In this document: positions 22,201 to 32,843 of the stretch, in pieces
Layout of the letters: each line of letters begins with the position of its first letter
How positions within the stretch are numbered: the first letter of the stretch is position 1
Source: Bemisia tabaci
Taxonomy: Eukaryota; Arthropoda; Insecta; Hemiptera; Aleyrodidae
Length of the DNA stretch: 64,000 bases
Direction of reading: 5' to 3'
Assembly: GCF_918797505.1 (NCBI RefSeq)
Contig: NC_092801.1
Location: 15,996,001 to 16,060,000, forward strand
Translations under genes and position numbers: made by a program
The notes under the pieces: model-generated
What the model was told of the DNA's origin: nothing
Databases searched by the model: none
What the model saw: the letters and a program-made list of their open reading frames with translations, nothing else

Positions 22201-25200
22201 TTTGTCTTGATGTAGAGGTGGACTCTCAGGATAACGTGGGATATCCCTTCCATTTTGGCCTCAACTTGAGAGCTTTTTTTGAGCTTGGGAGATGATTTCA
22301 GAGAAAACCAGTGGGACCATCGCGTTTCTCGCGAACTTTTACATAAGAATCAACAATCAAATTGCAAATTCCTTGCACATGCAACATCTCCATTGTAAAT
22401 ATTTTTCTTCCAATTTATCAAATTATTTTGTTCGTAATTCAATCCAAAATATCTGAAAATTTGAAGGAGAAATATACATAAAGTTCGTTAAATACATGAT
22501 TTATCCGGGGAAATTCGACAACTCTCGAATGTTCATACGGCGTTCTTCCTAAGCACGGTGGATTGAATAGGGAAACAGTCTGACCCCCTGATCTTTTCGC
22601 GCTTTTTTCCAGTCAATCAAGCACCCGACGACCACTTTTTCATTTCCTATGGAGAATAGCACGGAAGATCGAAACTATTTATTTTTTTTTATTTTTATTT
22701 TATTTTATTTTTTTTTGCATTCAGTCAGTTTAAAATACGTTCACAATTGATTTTTCGAAGATTAATTTGGCGTTTCTATCGATGTATGATACATTCCGTT
22801 TTCTCAAGAAAACACTACAGGTCTTGATTTTTTAAACATTTTAATTTTCTTCCCGTCGGGTAGATATTTTGGACCAGAGAACTGAAGGGACAGTCAAAAA
22901 CGGTGACCCGAGTAGAAGACAGTGAATCAGTTAGCGCAACTGACTGGCCACAGAATCGTATTTTGGTATGCGATTCTTGTGGATTAGGTAAATAAAAAAT
23001 AAGATCTGTCCAAACAGCAACTCTCTGCGTTCAATATTTATCGAGACATCGCGCTTTGAAAAAATTGGTTCAAGACGTCTTCGATCGCGCTAGTGACTCT
23101 CTCGGTTTCCTCCACCTTGCCTTCATTTGTCAGGGAGACAATTATTTTCAATTTTCACTGGTTACTCTACATGATACTCGGATGAGAGCAAGATGGAAGA
23201 AACCAAGGGTGTCACTGCCGCGGTGGATGACGTCATAAACCAGATTTTGCAAAGCACGATATCCCGCGGTTACGCTTTAGGTTCAGTTACACGATCAAAT
23301 TGAGCCATCAAACTGAAGCTCTGATTGGTGGAAAAACACCTGAGGTGAGGATGCGACCAATGAGAGGCCCAATTTGATGGCTCAATTTGATCGTGTAACT
23401 GAACCCTTTGTCGTTACGCGTTACCGACATTTTTCGGCATTGCTTCTGCTGCCATTTTCGGCGAGACCACCTGCAGAAGGAGTTGAGACCTAATTGGACT
23501 GCATTTTGCAATTTGGAACTATAAATTCTAGCTCTTCTGGAAAAACACTTATGTGCGTAGGGAAACTAATGGCACATACGTTGTTTCTAAACCGGGCTAG
23601 AATTTATTGTTCCAAATGGACCACTAGACAAGGTACGAATTAGAGGATTCTGATACATGTTTCTTAACCAAAATTTCACGCAAAACACGATTCGCGCAAC
23701 GAAAATGACCGAAACCAACCCCTAACAAAGATATTAACGTTTTTATTTCACATTGGTTACGAGGAATTTGAACTGCCCGCTCACAAGAAACTCACAGCTC
23801 TACGTGAGTCAAATCGCGCACTACAACGGTTTCAGCAATCTTCTCAATCGAGCAACGTTCATTTCCCACCATGTGTTGTTCAAACTATAAGCAATTTACT
23901 ATAACTGAGTCAAAGCGTCAAGATTGAGGTTGCCAGATTTTTTTGTCGCAGAGACGTTCATGATAACGTTTACGAGCGATGTGAATCACGTAGAGCATTG
24001 AGTTTTCATGAGCGGGTGGTTTGAATTCACTCATCAGGAATCATTAAATATCTTTGTAAGAAGTTGATTTCGGTCATTTTTGTTGTGCGTATCGTGTTTT
24101 AAGTGAAATTTCGTATAAGATACATGTATCAGAATGCTGAAATTCGTACCTTGTCTAGTGGTCCATTGCAAAATGTAGTCCAATTGAAAGTCTTGTTTAT
24201 TAAATATCATACATGGGTACCTACTGAATGAACATTTTTTGTGGCAAAGGTGGAAAAAGGAAGTTAACCCTTTACAATAAAATCATGATATCCGGGGAAA
24301 CTGTCGTAATTTTATTTCCAAGATCTCAATTGTTCCTTTTAACGTGAAATCATCCATACAGAATCAAAAGAGCACACTGGCATAAGTTTTAAAAACAGCA
24401 GAAATAAGTTTGTCGACTGCATGAAGCTAGGCGCACATGAGATAACTATTCGTGTTCGGAGGATGCGCGGGTTGCGGGTCAACCAAGTTGAAGGAGTTTT
24501 ATGCGGCCGAGAAGCTACCACATTGTTTTCTCGCATTTCACGATTGTTTGTTGATTGTTGACATCGTTATCTACATTGTTATCATATCACCAGAGGTGCT
24601 AGCGGGAAAAGCCGGCGTTGGTACGATTATTTATTATTTTTTTCATAAAAATTATATCGTTCCGAATTTTTGTTTTTATTATTTTTCCTAAGTTTCGAAT
24701 ACGTACACATGTTTCAGGTTTCTTTTTATTCTACATGAGTAATTCTGTTTTGATTGATGAAGAGGTACTTTACTAACGAATATTATATTACTTTACGATT
24801 ATGTCCGCTCCTTTTCATGGAACAGAAAATGTAATTTTCGAGCCCTGATGAAAATTCTCTTTTTCCAGCCTTAAAACTGCAACCAGACGTCGCAGGAGCA
24901 ACTTTCATGGCAGCCGGCTCTTCAGCCCCTGAGTTGGCCACTGTTATAATCGGAGTTTTCTTTGCAAAAGATGACATCGGAGTCAGTGGTGTCATCGGCT
25001 CGGCAATCTTCAATATCATGTTTGTCATCAGCGTGTGCGCCTTGTTTGCTGGCACTGTATCGTATCTAAACTGGTGGCCGCTCTGCCGTGATTTGATCTT
25101 CTACGCTGCCAGCATTTTGATCATGTTGGTTGGTGTTGCTAATGAGAGTGTTACCTGGTAAGACCTTAATTTTTTAATAGAAGGGTATCACAGATAAGGA

Positions 25201-28200
25201 AATTAAATAACATTTTGGAAGTAGATGAGGCGTAAATCATGCTGTGTAAAAACTTACTTCAAGGCACACTTTCTTAAAATGCCCACCAAATACCAAAACT
25301 CATTTTCTTGCCTTTGATATTCAATGTTTATTTGAGTAATATGATCTTATCTACTGTTTTTTGAAGGGCAATATTTCCATTTACTTAATTTAACATTTGG
25401 ACAAATCTAATCTTTCTTGCTGACATAGATACTGCATTATTAATGTTTGGACAAATCTAATCTTTTTTGCTGCCATAGGAACTGCAATCAAATTATTCTA
25501 AAACCTCTCTTTTGAATTCATCTCCCCTGGATGAATTAAATGTGGGTAAATATTTGGAACACTGCGAGTGAGTTATGCGCTTCTGCAGTTTCACCTTTGA
25601 CAAATAGAAAATTTTATTAATATTATTAAAGTTAAAAGTTATTAAAGATAAATAAAGTTATCAAAGAAAATTTTATTAAATAGTTACTTGATGCTTCAGC
25701 TTTAGATTTTATTGTCAAACGAATTAAAATTTTCTTTTCTAGATATTGAGCCTAATGAAAAAGTTCACCTCACAGAATGTGAAACTGAAACTTCGTCATT
25801 GCAATCAACTCCTTAATTTTTTAATTTCTGTCCAGATTTGTTTTGATTAAAAGTTTAGGTAAAGCAAACGAACCCGTGTAACATTTTTCTTCTATTTTTG
25901 CCACTGTATACCGAAATTTAGAAGTAAAAACCCGGGTGTAGACCGAGTTTATCTGATATTTTTTCTTCTATTTTTGCCCATTACTCCAATGTATTGTAGA
26001 AGAAGATTTAGCTGCTACTTTTCTTCTGACAACACCGTTTTTATCTTCTACGATATCGCTGAGAAGCCCCGGATTCCTCGGATGACCTTGAGACAGCGAT
26101 CTTCTATTTCGGCTCTAATTTTCTTCTGCATTAGAAGATTCACCAGTAGCCTTTCATCTATTGCAGAAGTAATGTAGAAGAACTTGCTCTGCCTCTACCG
26201 TAAAACCATTTTAGAACATCTTTATCTGCTACATGGTCAAACGGTGTAGAAGAAAAAAAAAGTATAGAAGAAAAATGTTACACGGGTAACAATCGGAAAT
26301 AAGGCTTGTGACGGTGGGTCTCACCCGCGACCTTGTTGAGATCAAAATTGAACAGACAGACAAACATCGGTGTCACATATAACAGAAGAAATCGTGCCAA
26401 ATCGTACATACCTTTTCGCAGGTGTATTTTTGGACTGTTGCAGAGTCTCGCTTTCGATAAATATCCAGACACTGCAGATGGTGACCCAACCACTCAGTCA
26501 GATCACCACTCAGATCAGTTGGTGAAAGAAAGAAATGAAAATTAAATACCAAGACTACACTTTTGGTTTCATCTTTATCAGTATTGAATTTTGATTTTTT
26601 TTATGTTTCCTTATTTTGTTCTACCTATTGCGATAATAGCTAGCCAAAATGTATCGGGATTTTCTTCAATGTTGTAAGCCTGGTTTCCCGCTGTTTTGTT
26701 TGTTTGTTTGTTTTTCCTCATTGCCCTCGGCTGCTCTGTAAATCTTTTATCTCTTTGATTTTCACCACAGGCTTGAGAGTTTAATCATGCTGCTGATGTA
26801 TGTGTTCTACTGCTTCTGCCTCTACCACAACACACTCATCGAGGCCTGGGCAAATTCACTGAGCATCACAGCCATCTGCCGAGAAGCCCAACCAGTCAGG
26901 GACGAAACATCGCAGTTGTTCAACCAGAAACCACCGGAAGATCCATCGAAACCACCCCAGTCTGGACCATATTACACCAATGAAATGGCAACGGATGAAA
27001 ATGGTGTGGCTCAACCAACGCCAGCCCAGCCGAGCGTTCAAACTCAGTATCAGCAGCAGCCAGCTTATTATGTACCTAAAGATCATGGACCTGCAGTGAG
27101 TTCTTGCAGTTTCTTAACATGACTTTAAGCAGAAAGTTTTTAATGTATTTATTGAAAATACATGACTTTTTTTTCTTGGATTTTTTTTTTTTTTTTTTGG
27201 ACTCTTAATCGACTTTTTAAATATGAAGTAAATATTTCTCTTTTATTTTGATATCATGATAATAGTTGAAGTGTTGCATCTTCCTCTATTATTTCATTTC
27301 AGCCTTGATCTGTTCCTAAGAAATTGAAGCATTGGTTCCCGACTTTTTCTAGCCGTGGACAATTTATTTACAAAGTGATCACCAACGAAAACTGAGTGCT
27401 TGTATTTCTCGTCTCTCCAGCTTTTACTTTCACCGCTGTCAGTTTGGAAAGGGAGAAGGAAGATTTTACATCCTTTCTAATCAGCAACGACTAATATTCT
27501 TTTCATTCACAGGAAGTTGAGAATTTTTAAGTTCATTGCTTTGCAATTAGGAACTCCATTTTCTGGCTCATTCTATAAACAGCGTAAGTGCCATTATTTT
27601 CTCTATACACATCGGTGTATGAACCAAATTTTATAGTTTCTAATTGCAAATTGCAGTCCATGTCTTGTTTTCCTATGGTTAAAATTGTATCATTTGGACT
27701 GCATTTTGCAGTTTTTGACTGCAATTTCATAGTTTCTAATTGCAAATTGCAGTCTATGTCTTGTTTTCCTATAATATTGGTTAAAATCGTATCATTTGGA
27801 CTGCATTTTGCAATTAGAAGCTAAAATTTCTGGCTCATTGGTGAAAACATGCGTCTGGAGGGAAACTAATGGTATGTTACGTTGTTTTTAAACTTGAAAT
27901 TGTAGTTTCTAATTGCAAAACTAAGTCTATTTAATCTTCATCTCTCAGTCTTTCTTACTTAATATCTTATTGGTTTAGTTCGTAGCTTACATTTTTTATC
28001 TTGTTCTTTATTGTTTTACTATTTCACTCTTTTATCACTACAAAATCTCAATATTATATTTTTTTGGCTTAGGCCTGCGCTAAATTCTAATGAATAATTC
28101 AATTTTTTAATATAAACTCGGCAAATTTTCGACAGGCCTCTGTGAACCACCAATTAAGGACTGTAAAATTGAGGCATGAATCTCAAGGTTTAAGAGCTTG

Positions 28201-31200
28201 TCAATCTTCCCCCCCAGTTCTTATTTTAAATTTGACATTCTGTTTCAGACGAATCCATTGGAAAAACCAACAGACCCTAATCCTCTCGTCCTAGCGCAAT
28301 GGTACCTGACGTATCCAATTCACTGGATGTGTCGTGCAACTATGCCAGATTGCCGCACTGAAGAGTACAAGAGCTGGTATCCATTCACCTTTACGATCGC
28401 TATGATTTGGATCTCGATTTACTCTTACATCATGGTCTGGATGATCACAGTTATCGGTAAACTCTATTTTACTTTCTTGTCAGCAATAGTTAAGATGTAA
28501 AATACTAAAACAGAATAAAATATTGTTTTGTAATAGCTGTTTTGGATAAATGCATCTAGAAGTGCACGACCATCCCATTATCACAAGCCTTTCAAGCCTC
28601 AAAAGCCTTACTGCTTTCGGTTACGCGGAAAATTCAGGGGGGTTCTAGAAAGTTCTGGAAATAACTACCATTTGTCGCCTTACTACATCTTTCAAAATCT
28701 AGCGGAAATTCTAGAAAGTTCTGGAGAGAACATGAGAAGAGTTTCCCTTATCTTCGGCCTTGCAAGTGTAAGTTTCAGAGAGTGGAAGAGCAGATGGAGA
28801 AGAGCTGTAGGCCACAACTGCGTCAATTCCCATTATTTTACTGGTATCGAAAGGTGACAGTCCCTAGATGAGCCGCTTCATTCAGATTTCATTTTGGCCC
28901 AGGTGTTTTTTTATCATGTGATCAAGTTGTGAATTCTCCCAGATAAACAGTGTAAATTTTTATTTTTTGTCACAGTTTGTTCGAAAGATCTACCAGGCCG
29001 AATATCATAATTTTTGCAGCTATCAATAGGAGATAGTCTGTAGATAGGGTCGCTGTATTTAGATTAACTCATGACGGCTCGCAAAGGGGGCTGTAGAATG
29101 CGCAAAACATCCTCTGAGGGTGGACAGAGCCGCTTGAGAGGGAGGCTCCCTAGTATCCTTAATTGGACTACATTTTGCAATTTGGAACTATAAATTCTAG
29201 CCGGGTTTAAAAACTACGTTTGTGCCATTAGTTTCTTATGTACGTAAGTGTTAAGTGTTTTTCAAGAAGAGCCAGAATTTATAGTTCCAAATTGCAAAAT
29301 ACGGTCCAATTATGTTAGTCAGGTATTCTTAAACCATAGTCATAATTCTTCCTATGTACTTTCTTTTCACAGGCGATACCTTAGGGATTCCTGACACAAT
29401 GATGGGCCTAACGTTTGTGGCCGCAGGAGTCAGTGTACCTGATGCCTTGTCAAGTTTGGCTGTAGCAAAAGAAGGTGAGTTGATAACTTTTTATGAAGAC
29501 AGTTTCTTTTATTTTAATGAATCAATTGCTTCGCACTCTCTCCATGAGATCAGACAAAATCTGTTTTTCTTTTATAAAATTTTAGTAAAATCGAGATCAC
29601 CATATGGACAAAATCTAAAATTCATCTCATAACTAAAAATATGCGTTGGAAACTTTCATATTCTTCAATCGTAATGTGAACTGAGTCAAAAAAATCAGTA
29701 ATTAGGGTATTTTCGTCTTCAATCGAAAATTTTTCTCTTGGATCTCAAGAGTAAAGTGCAAGAAATAGAATTAATTTTTTCAGTGTAAAGATCTATTTCC
29801 CATTTTAATGTGGAGAAGTTTGAGTCTTAAACGTAACACCGTTTCAATTCATTCCAATCTTTCATAATTCCGTTTCATTTTTACTTGATATTTTTCAGGT
29901 TACGGTGATATGGCTGTCTCAAATGCAGTTGGTAGTAATGTTTTCGATATCCTGGTCTGTTTAGGCCTACCGTGGTTCCTCCAAACTGCGGTCTTCAAAC
30001 CTGGCAGCAGAGTCAGGGTGTACAGTAAAGGTAAGCAAACCAGAAAGATTTCAGCAAGAACTGGTTGTATGAGAATGGACCAATAGACAAAGTGCAAATT
30101 TATGCATTCTGATAAATGTCTCCTTTCAAAATTTTATGTAGAATACATGGAGCACAGTGAAAATCACGAAGTCGAACTCCCAACCAAGATAATAAGTTTT
30201 TCTTTGAACTGGTTACGAAAAATTTGAGTTTCCCACTCACAAGAAAAACCAGAATCTATGCAAATCAAATCGCGCACTGCACCAGTTATGAGAGGCTATT
30301 TAGTCATGCAGTGTTACTTCCCTGTCCTGTGTTGTTCAAAGTGTAAACGATGTGCAATAGCTGAGCTTAAGGGACAAGATTGAGGTTGCTGTATTATCAT
30401 ACCGTCGAAACTGTTATGATAACATTTAGTGTGCGATTTGACTCAAGTAGATTATGGTTTTTTTATGAGAAGGAATCTTATTTCCTTGTGCTACTACAGC
30501 TAACAGATTCAACAGGTATTTCAAACTATTCAGATGCGTTTAACGCAATTTTTTGGCTATAGGTTTATGATATTTCTTGCAATGTGCGGAAGATTCTTTG
30601 GTTTAAAATTAGATTTGGTTTGAGGTTCAATTTCAATTACTCAACTATTCCATTGAGATGAGGAAAACAACTTACGAGCCTTCAGAAGTTGCCAAAACTA
30701 TTTGATAAAATACTTACTTTTAAGGAAAGTTTGGCATATTATTCCTTGAAATTTTCAGGTCTTTTATATCAAATTGTGAACAAAATTATCTAAAAAACTG
30801 CATTACAAATATTCGAAAATTTATTACGAAATTAGTGTTTTGTTTAAGGAGAATTGGCAATGTTTGAGAGTTTATACAACATTTCTCCTTAGTATGACAG
30901 TTTTTGTGATAGAAGATTTATAAAACAAATGAATGCATGTTGTAATGAGTTTTTTCCCTCTTCAACTTTCATTACATGCGTGCTGAAAAATGTAAGTACG
31001 CATATTTTCTTTAGAAGAGAGGGTTGGAGATATTGCAATGAAAATTCAGAAACTCAAGATCAAGCGCTGTCAACATACTATTTCGAGCACGTTGGTGTTC
31101 TCCTCATTTTGTTTCTTCTTCTTTTTAAACAGAAGAATATTTCCTAATAATTTTAATAAGTATTTTCTTAAAAGAATATGAAGGAATCCTTTAAAACAAT

Positions 31201-32843
31201 CATCAAAGTTCAAAATCATCATAAAGTCAAGCTTCCAAAATGGTGCGTTTTTTTCGCTCAGTATTACTAAAGAATCAATCTTTTTCAAATTTTACAGTGT
31301 CCCAGTTATGTAGAAATTTGGTGAAAACGTTCATTTTACATCAGAGCTTTTTCAGGAAGATTTTTTTAAAATGCTACAGCTTTGATGAACTCAAATTTAG
31401 CCATCTTTGTTGAAAGCAAAATATTTTACCATGCGTTTCAATTCACCATCATTATTGACTTATTATAAATATATATTAAAAATGTACTAGGTTCTTATGA
31501 AAACCTAGGGAGAACGTCCACCGACCGCTTTGCGGTCCAACCTTCTAAAGCATCTCGCGGCTTAGATATTATGCATTACGCATTATTCTTATGATTTTAT
31601 ATTATAAATATAAAATATAATAATTGGACAAAAAGATGTGCTGCTTTCAATATAGTTAAGTGCTAATTTTTTCTTGCCGTTTGCTTCTTACTTGAAACTT
31701 TGGAAAAATGATAGCTCTTAGCAGCAATTCTAGCAGATCGGCAGCATTTGGTTTCTTTTGTTTAAATTTGTATAAAAGACGGATTTAGAGAAAAGTCAGT
31801 GTTGCTCACTCTCAAAAATAGTCTTTAGTGGCTCATGTAATACTTTTTGCCGCCTCAACAATTCTTGACCTCCATTCGAGAGAGAAAAGTAATAAAAAAA
31901 AGAGACTGATTAATGAAAAATACAGAGAATGGAAGTAACTATACGTAACATGCATAATTTTTTTTTTTGTCTAGCAAAAAAGGCAGGAAAGGAAAGGCTA
32001 TAATTTTAAAGTCCTGAAAGCTAGTTCATTAGTGGTCTGTAAAATTTTAGGGTAACTGTTGTTTTTTAATGTTACACTGAAACAACTACCATAAAATGCA
32101 TTTTTCATTGCGTTCCATAAATTTTTTTTTTTTTGCCCTTGAAGATTTTTTTTCTATGGAAATATTGAATCAAAAGACAGTGAGCTGGCGCATAAGTACT
32201 GAAATTGAAAAGCGCAAAAAATCATTGTTAAATATTGGAGCTCATATTGCTACATTTTTATGGATCTAGACCTGTATCAGGCTAGGGATGCACCATTTTC
32301 AGAACTGAAAATTATTGAACATGAGCAGCAAGTGGCCTGAAGCATCTGCGTTACTAAAATTATTCATAATGCAACCGAGAAATGTGGTTACCCAAAAATG
32401 TTTAAGGTTTTAAAAAATTTAGAAAAATACATAAGTTATGAAACATTGCCAGCTTGTGGAAATTATTGTGAAAACAGACAGATTTTTAAAAGTAACAAAA
32501 ACTGAATAATGGTCTGTTGAATTGTTCCGTGAAATTTCCTGATTATTTTCTTCACAATAAGTTAGGAAAAACAATAAAAAAATTCGTATAAACTTATTTT
32601 CTCCTACTAATAATGAATTGATTGCTTGTTTTGTTCTTGGCAGGTCTGACTTACTCAACACTGTCACTATTTTCTACAGTCGTTTTCCTAATTTTAGCTA
32701 CGCACTACAACGGCTGGAAATTGGACAAAAAGTTTGGCATCATCCTCATGGTGTGGTATGCCGTATTCATATCCTTCGCTAGTCTTTACGAATTGAACGT
32801 GTTTGGCGTCATGAATCCTCCGCAGTGTTTAAGTGACTATTAG
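19000..32843 (+). CDS. K+-dependent Na+/Ca2+ exchanger (SLC24/NCKX family), 8 coding exons
   Basis: Joining 19000-19248, 21204-21477, 24869-25157, 26771-27095, 28249-28456, 29373-29474, 29899-30030 and 32644-32843 gives an uninterrupted frame of 592 codons plus TAG. All seven introns are GT-AG and in phase. NCKX proteins swap external Na+ for cytosolic Ca2+ plus K+ across the plasma membrane. Visible parts are an Arg-rich N-terminus with a hydrophobic signal segment (about 24-40), a Thr/Pro-rich extracellular linker with NRT (96) and NCT (119) sequons, alpha-1 repeat AAGSSAPEL (Glu196), a Gln/Pro-rich cytosolic loop (about 300-380), and alpha-2 repeat AAGVSVPD (Asp472) followed by GSNVFD (Asp499). 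Glu196, Asp472 and Asp499 correspond to cation-binding and K+-dependence residues known in human NCKX2. The alpha-2 half and C-terminus look most like the NCKX3/4 branch and Drosophila CG1090, judged from memory. The frame stays open from 18946 to the chosen ATG, so an upstream exon could extend the N-terminus. Confidence 0.95.
19293..20004. mobile_element. family I element (CAGGGTGTCTAC ends) split by family E, intronic
   Basis: The left partial copy 19293-19487 and the right, nearly full copy 19715-20004 share GTCCGGAAATAGTACTGATT and GGAGGTACTGAAAAAGTACT. The right end is GTAGACACCCTG. The host sequence is present on both sides of the insertion rather than simply split. Lies in NCKX intron 1. 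Confidence 0.8.
19488..19714. mobile_element. CACTG-ended MITE, family E, copy 3
   Basis: 227 bp, CACTGGAAAAAAAACACATT to TTTTTTTTCCAGTG, flanked by TG on each side (19486-19487 and 19715-19716). Confidence 0.88.
20022..20284. repeat. foldback repeat with GCTTGGAGGACAAGG arms
   Basis: Left arm about 20022-20060 and right arm 20246-20284 are inverted (TGGCTTGGAGGACAAGGTGC against its complement). In NCKX intron 1. At 20340-20440 a stretch beginning ACGAAGGAACGTAACTCCA recurs at 63085-63165. Confidence 0.65.
20790..21136. repeat. GATAGCGAAGAGAG module, inverted copy
   Basis: Reverse-oriented relative of 3889-4110 and 14447-14660 (CAAAGAACGGAGGCTTC, CTCTCTTCGCTATCACGGCA). It ends about 65 bases before NCKX exon 2. 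Confidence 0.65.
21204..21477 (+). CDS. NCKX coding exon 2 (extracellular linker, first exchanger helix)
   Basis: Residues 84-174 plus one base. Acceptor TTTCAG at 21198-21203, donor GTGAGG. A Thr run leads to [11 protein letters not shown], which is the conserved N-terminal start of NCKX exchanger domains. Then comes the membrane segment [20 protein letters not shown] and the conserved CDDYFV motif. It is GC-rich like exon 1. Confidence 0.93.
21525..21790. mobile_element. family J MITE (CAGGGTGTCTAG ends), copy 1
   Basis: 266 bp with body words TCAGGAAAAATCGG. Left end CAGGGTGTCTAGTATC, right end decayed to TACTGAACATCCTG. In NCKX intron 2. Confidence 0.7.
21810..22560. mobile_element. family K MITE (TGCCGTGCTRAG ends) split by family B
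   Basis: Outer ends are CTGCCGTGCTGAG and CTAAGCACGGTGG. The inside is interrupted at 21889 by a family B element. The intact relative is 54634-54886. Older copies are near 30685, 33395, 36575 and 43780. Confidence 0.8.
21889..22392. mobile_element. MITE family B, full copy nested in family K
   Basis: 504 bp, TGGAGATGTTGCATGTGTGA to CAACATCTCCA. Left flank GGGGCAA, right flank TTGTAAA. Confidence 0.92.
22561..23279. other. NCKX intron 2, low-complexity and unrecognised
   Basis: A T-rich (TTTTA)n-like tract at 22677-22715; otherwise nothing recognised. Confidence 0.5.
23280..23405. mobile_element. short MITE with 33-bp perfect inverted ends
   Basis: 23280-23312 is the exact reverse complement of 23373-23405 (starting GGTTCAGTTACACGATCAAA), with a 60-base spacer. 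No clear target duplication. Confidence 0.75.
23494..24183. mobile_element. family D MITE split by family C
   Basis: Parts 23494-23616 and 24166-24183 together equal the intact 140-bp copy at 2540-2679. Flanked by TAA on the left and TTG on the right. Confidence 0.9.
23617..24165. mobile_element. MITE family C, copy 3 (nested)
   Basis: 549 bp, TGGACCACTAGACAAGG to CTAGTGGTCCA, placed exactly between CCAAA and TTGCA of the host repeat. Confidence 0.93.
24184..24868. other. NCKX intron 2, distal part
   Basis: Contains a diverged GAGATAACTATTCG repeat at 24433-24512; otherwise AT-rich with nothing recognised. Confidence 0.5.
24869..25157 (+). CDS. NCKX coding exon 3 (alpha-1 repeat)
   Basis: Residues 175-270 plus two bases. 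Acceptor TTTTCCAG, donor GTAAGA. It holds [17 protein letters not shown] with Glu196, then [20 protein letters not shown], the most conserved stretch of the family and part of the cation pathway. LNWWPLCRD and a further membrane helix follow. Confidence 0.97.
25394..25490. repeat. 50-bp tandem duplication in NCKX intron 3
   Basis: TTTGGACAAATCTAATCTTT and its TTGCTG.CATAG continuation occur twice with period 50. This is a simple local duplication. Confidence 0.8.
25872..26287. mobile_element. MITE with TTCTTCTA-saturated body, perfect 24-bp ends
   Basis: 416 bp in NCKX intron 3. Ends ACCCGTGTAACATTTTTCTT and the exact complement (24-25 bp). The interior repeats TTCTTCTA or TAGAAGAA more than ten times in both orientations. 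No target duplication is visible with these ends. Confidence 0.85.
26771..27095 (+). CDS. NCKX coding exon 4 (helix and cytosolic loop)
   Basis: Residues 271-379. Acceptor CACCACAG, donor GTGAGT. It starts with the helix [20 protein letters not shown], then enters the long hydrophilic cytosolic loop that separates the two exchanger halves. The loop is rich in Pro and Gln ([17 protein letters not shown]). Loop sequence is poorly conserved in this family, so an extra or alternative exon in the following intron cannot be excluded. Confidence 0.92.
27536..27925. repeat. array of family D-related units in NCKX intron 4
   Basis: Three diverged TTTGGACTGCATTTTGCA units with a shared spacer TGTCTTGTTTTCCTAT. 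A T18 run lies at about 27181-27198. Confidence 0.65.
28249..28456 (+). CDS. NCKX coding exon 5 (end of loop, next helix)
   Basis: Residues 380-448 plus one base. Acceptor TTTCAG, donor GTAAAC. It encodes the loop end with the conserved [15 protein letters not shown], where the membrane re-entry begins, then [20 protein letters not shown], the first helix of the second exchanger half. Confidence 0.95.
28457..29162. other. NCKX intron 5, nothing recognised
   Basis: No gene or repeat copy recognised apart from the family D element at its distal end. Confidence 0.5.
29163..29309. mobile_element. MITE family D copy in NCKX intron 5
   Basis: 147 bp, TTGGACTACATTTTGC to GGTCCAA. The left flank is CCTTAA and the right flank TTATG, again the AA/TT context. 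Confidence 0.8.
29373..29474 (+). CDS. NCKX coding exon 6 (alpha-2 repeat)
   Basis: Residues 449-482 plus one base. Acceptor TTTTCACAG, donor GTGAGT. It encodes [19 protein letters not shown] followed by [16 protein letters not shown]. Asp472 matches the essential alpha-2 aspartate of the family. Confidence 0.97.
29899..30030 (+). CDS. NCKX coding exon 7 (GSNVFD motif)
   Basis: Residues 483-526 plus one base. Acceptor TTTTTCAG, donor GTAAGC. It holds [19 protein letters not shown]. Asp499 aligns with the aspartate that confers K+ dependence in human NCKX2, so K+ co-transport is expected. LGLPWFLQT then leads to a short loop. Confidence 0.97.
30076..30470. mobile_element. MITE family C, old truncated copy
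   Basis: Starts TGGACCAATAGACAAAG after GAGAA and stays alignable to about 30470, then loses similarity. The right end is missing. Clearly more diverged than the other copies. NCKX intron 7. Confidence 0.7.
30471..32643. other. NCKX intron 7, distal part
   Basis: An old family K relative lies at about 30685-30895. The remainder is AT-rich with no recognised gene or repeat. Confidence 0.5.
32644..32843 (+). CDS. NCKX coding exon 8 (C-terminal helices and stop)
   Basis: Residues 527-592 and the TAG at 32841-32843. Acceptor TTGGCAG. It holds two membrane helices around the conserved [17 protein letters not shown], then [14 protein letters not shown], the typical family C-terminus. Confidence 0.96.
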
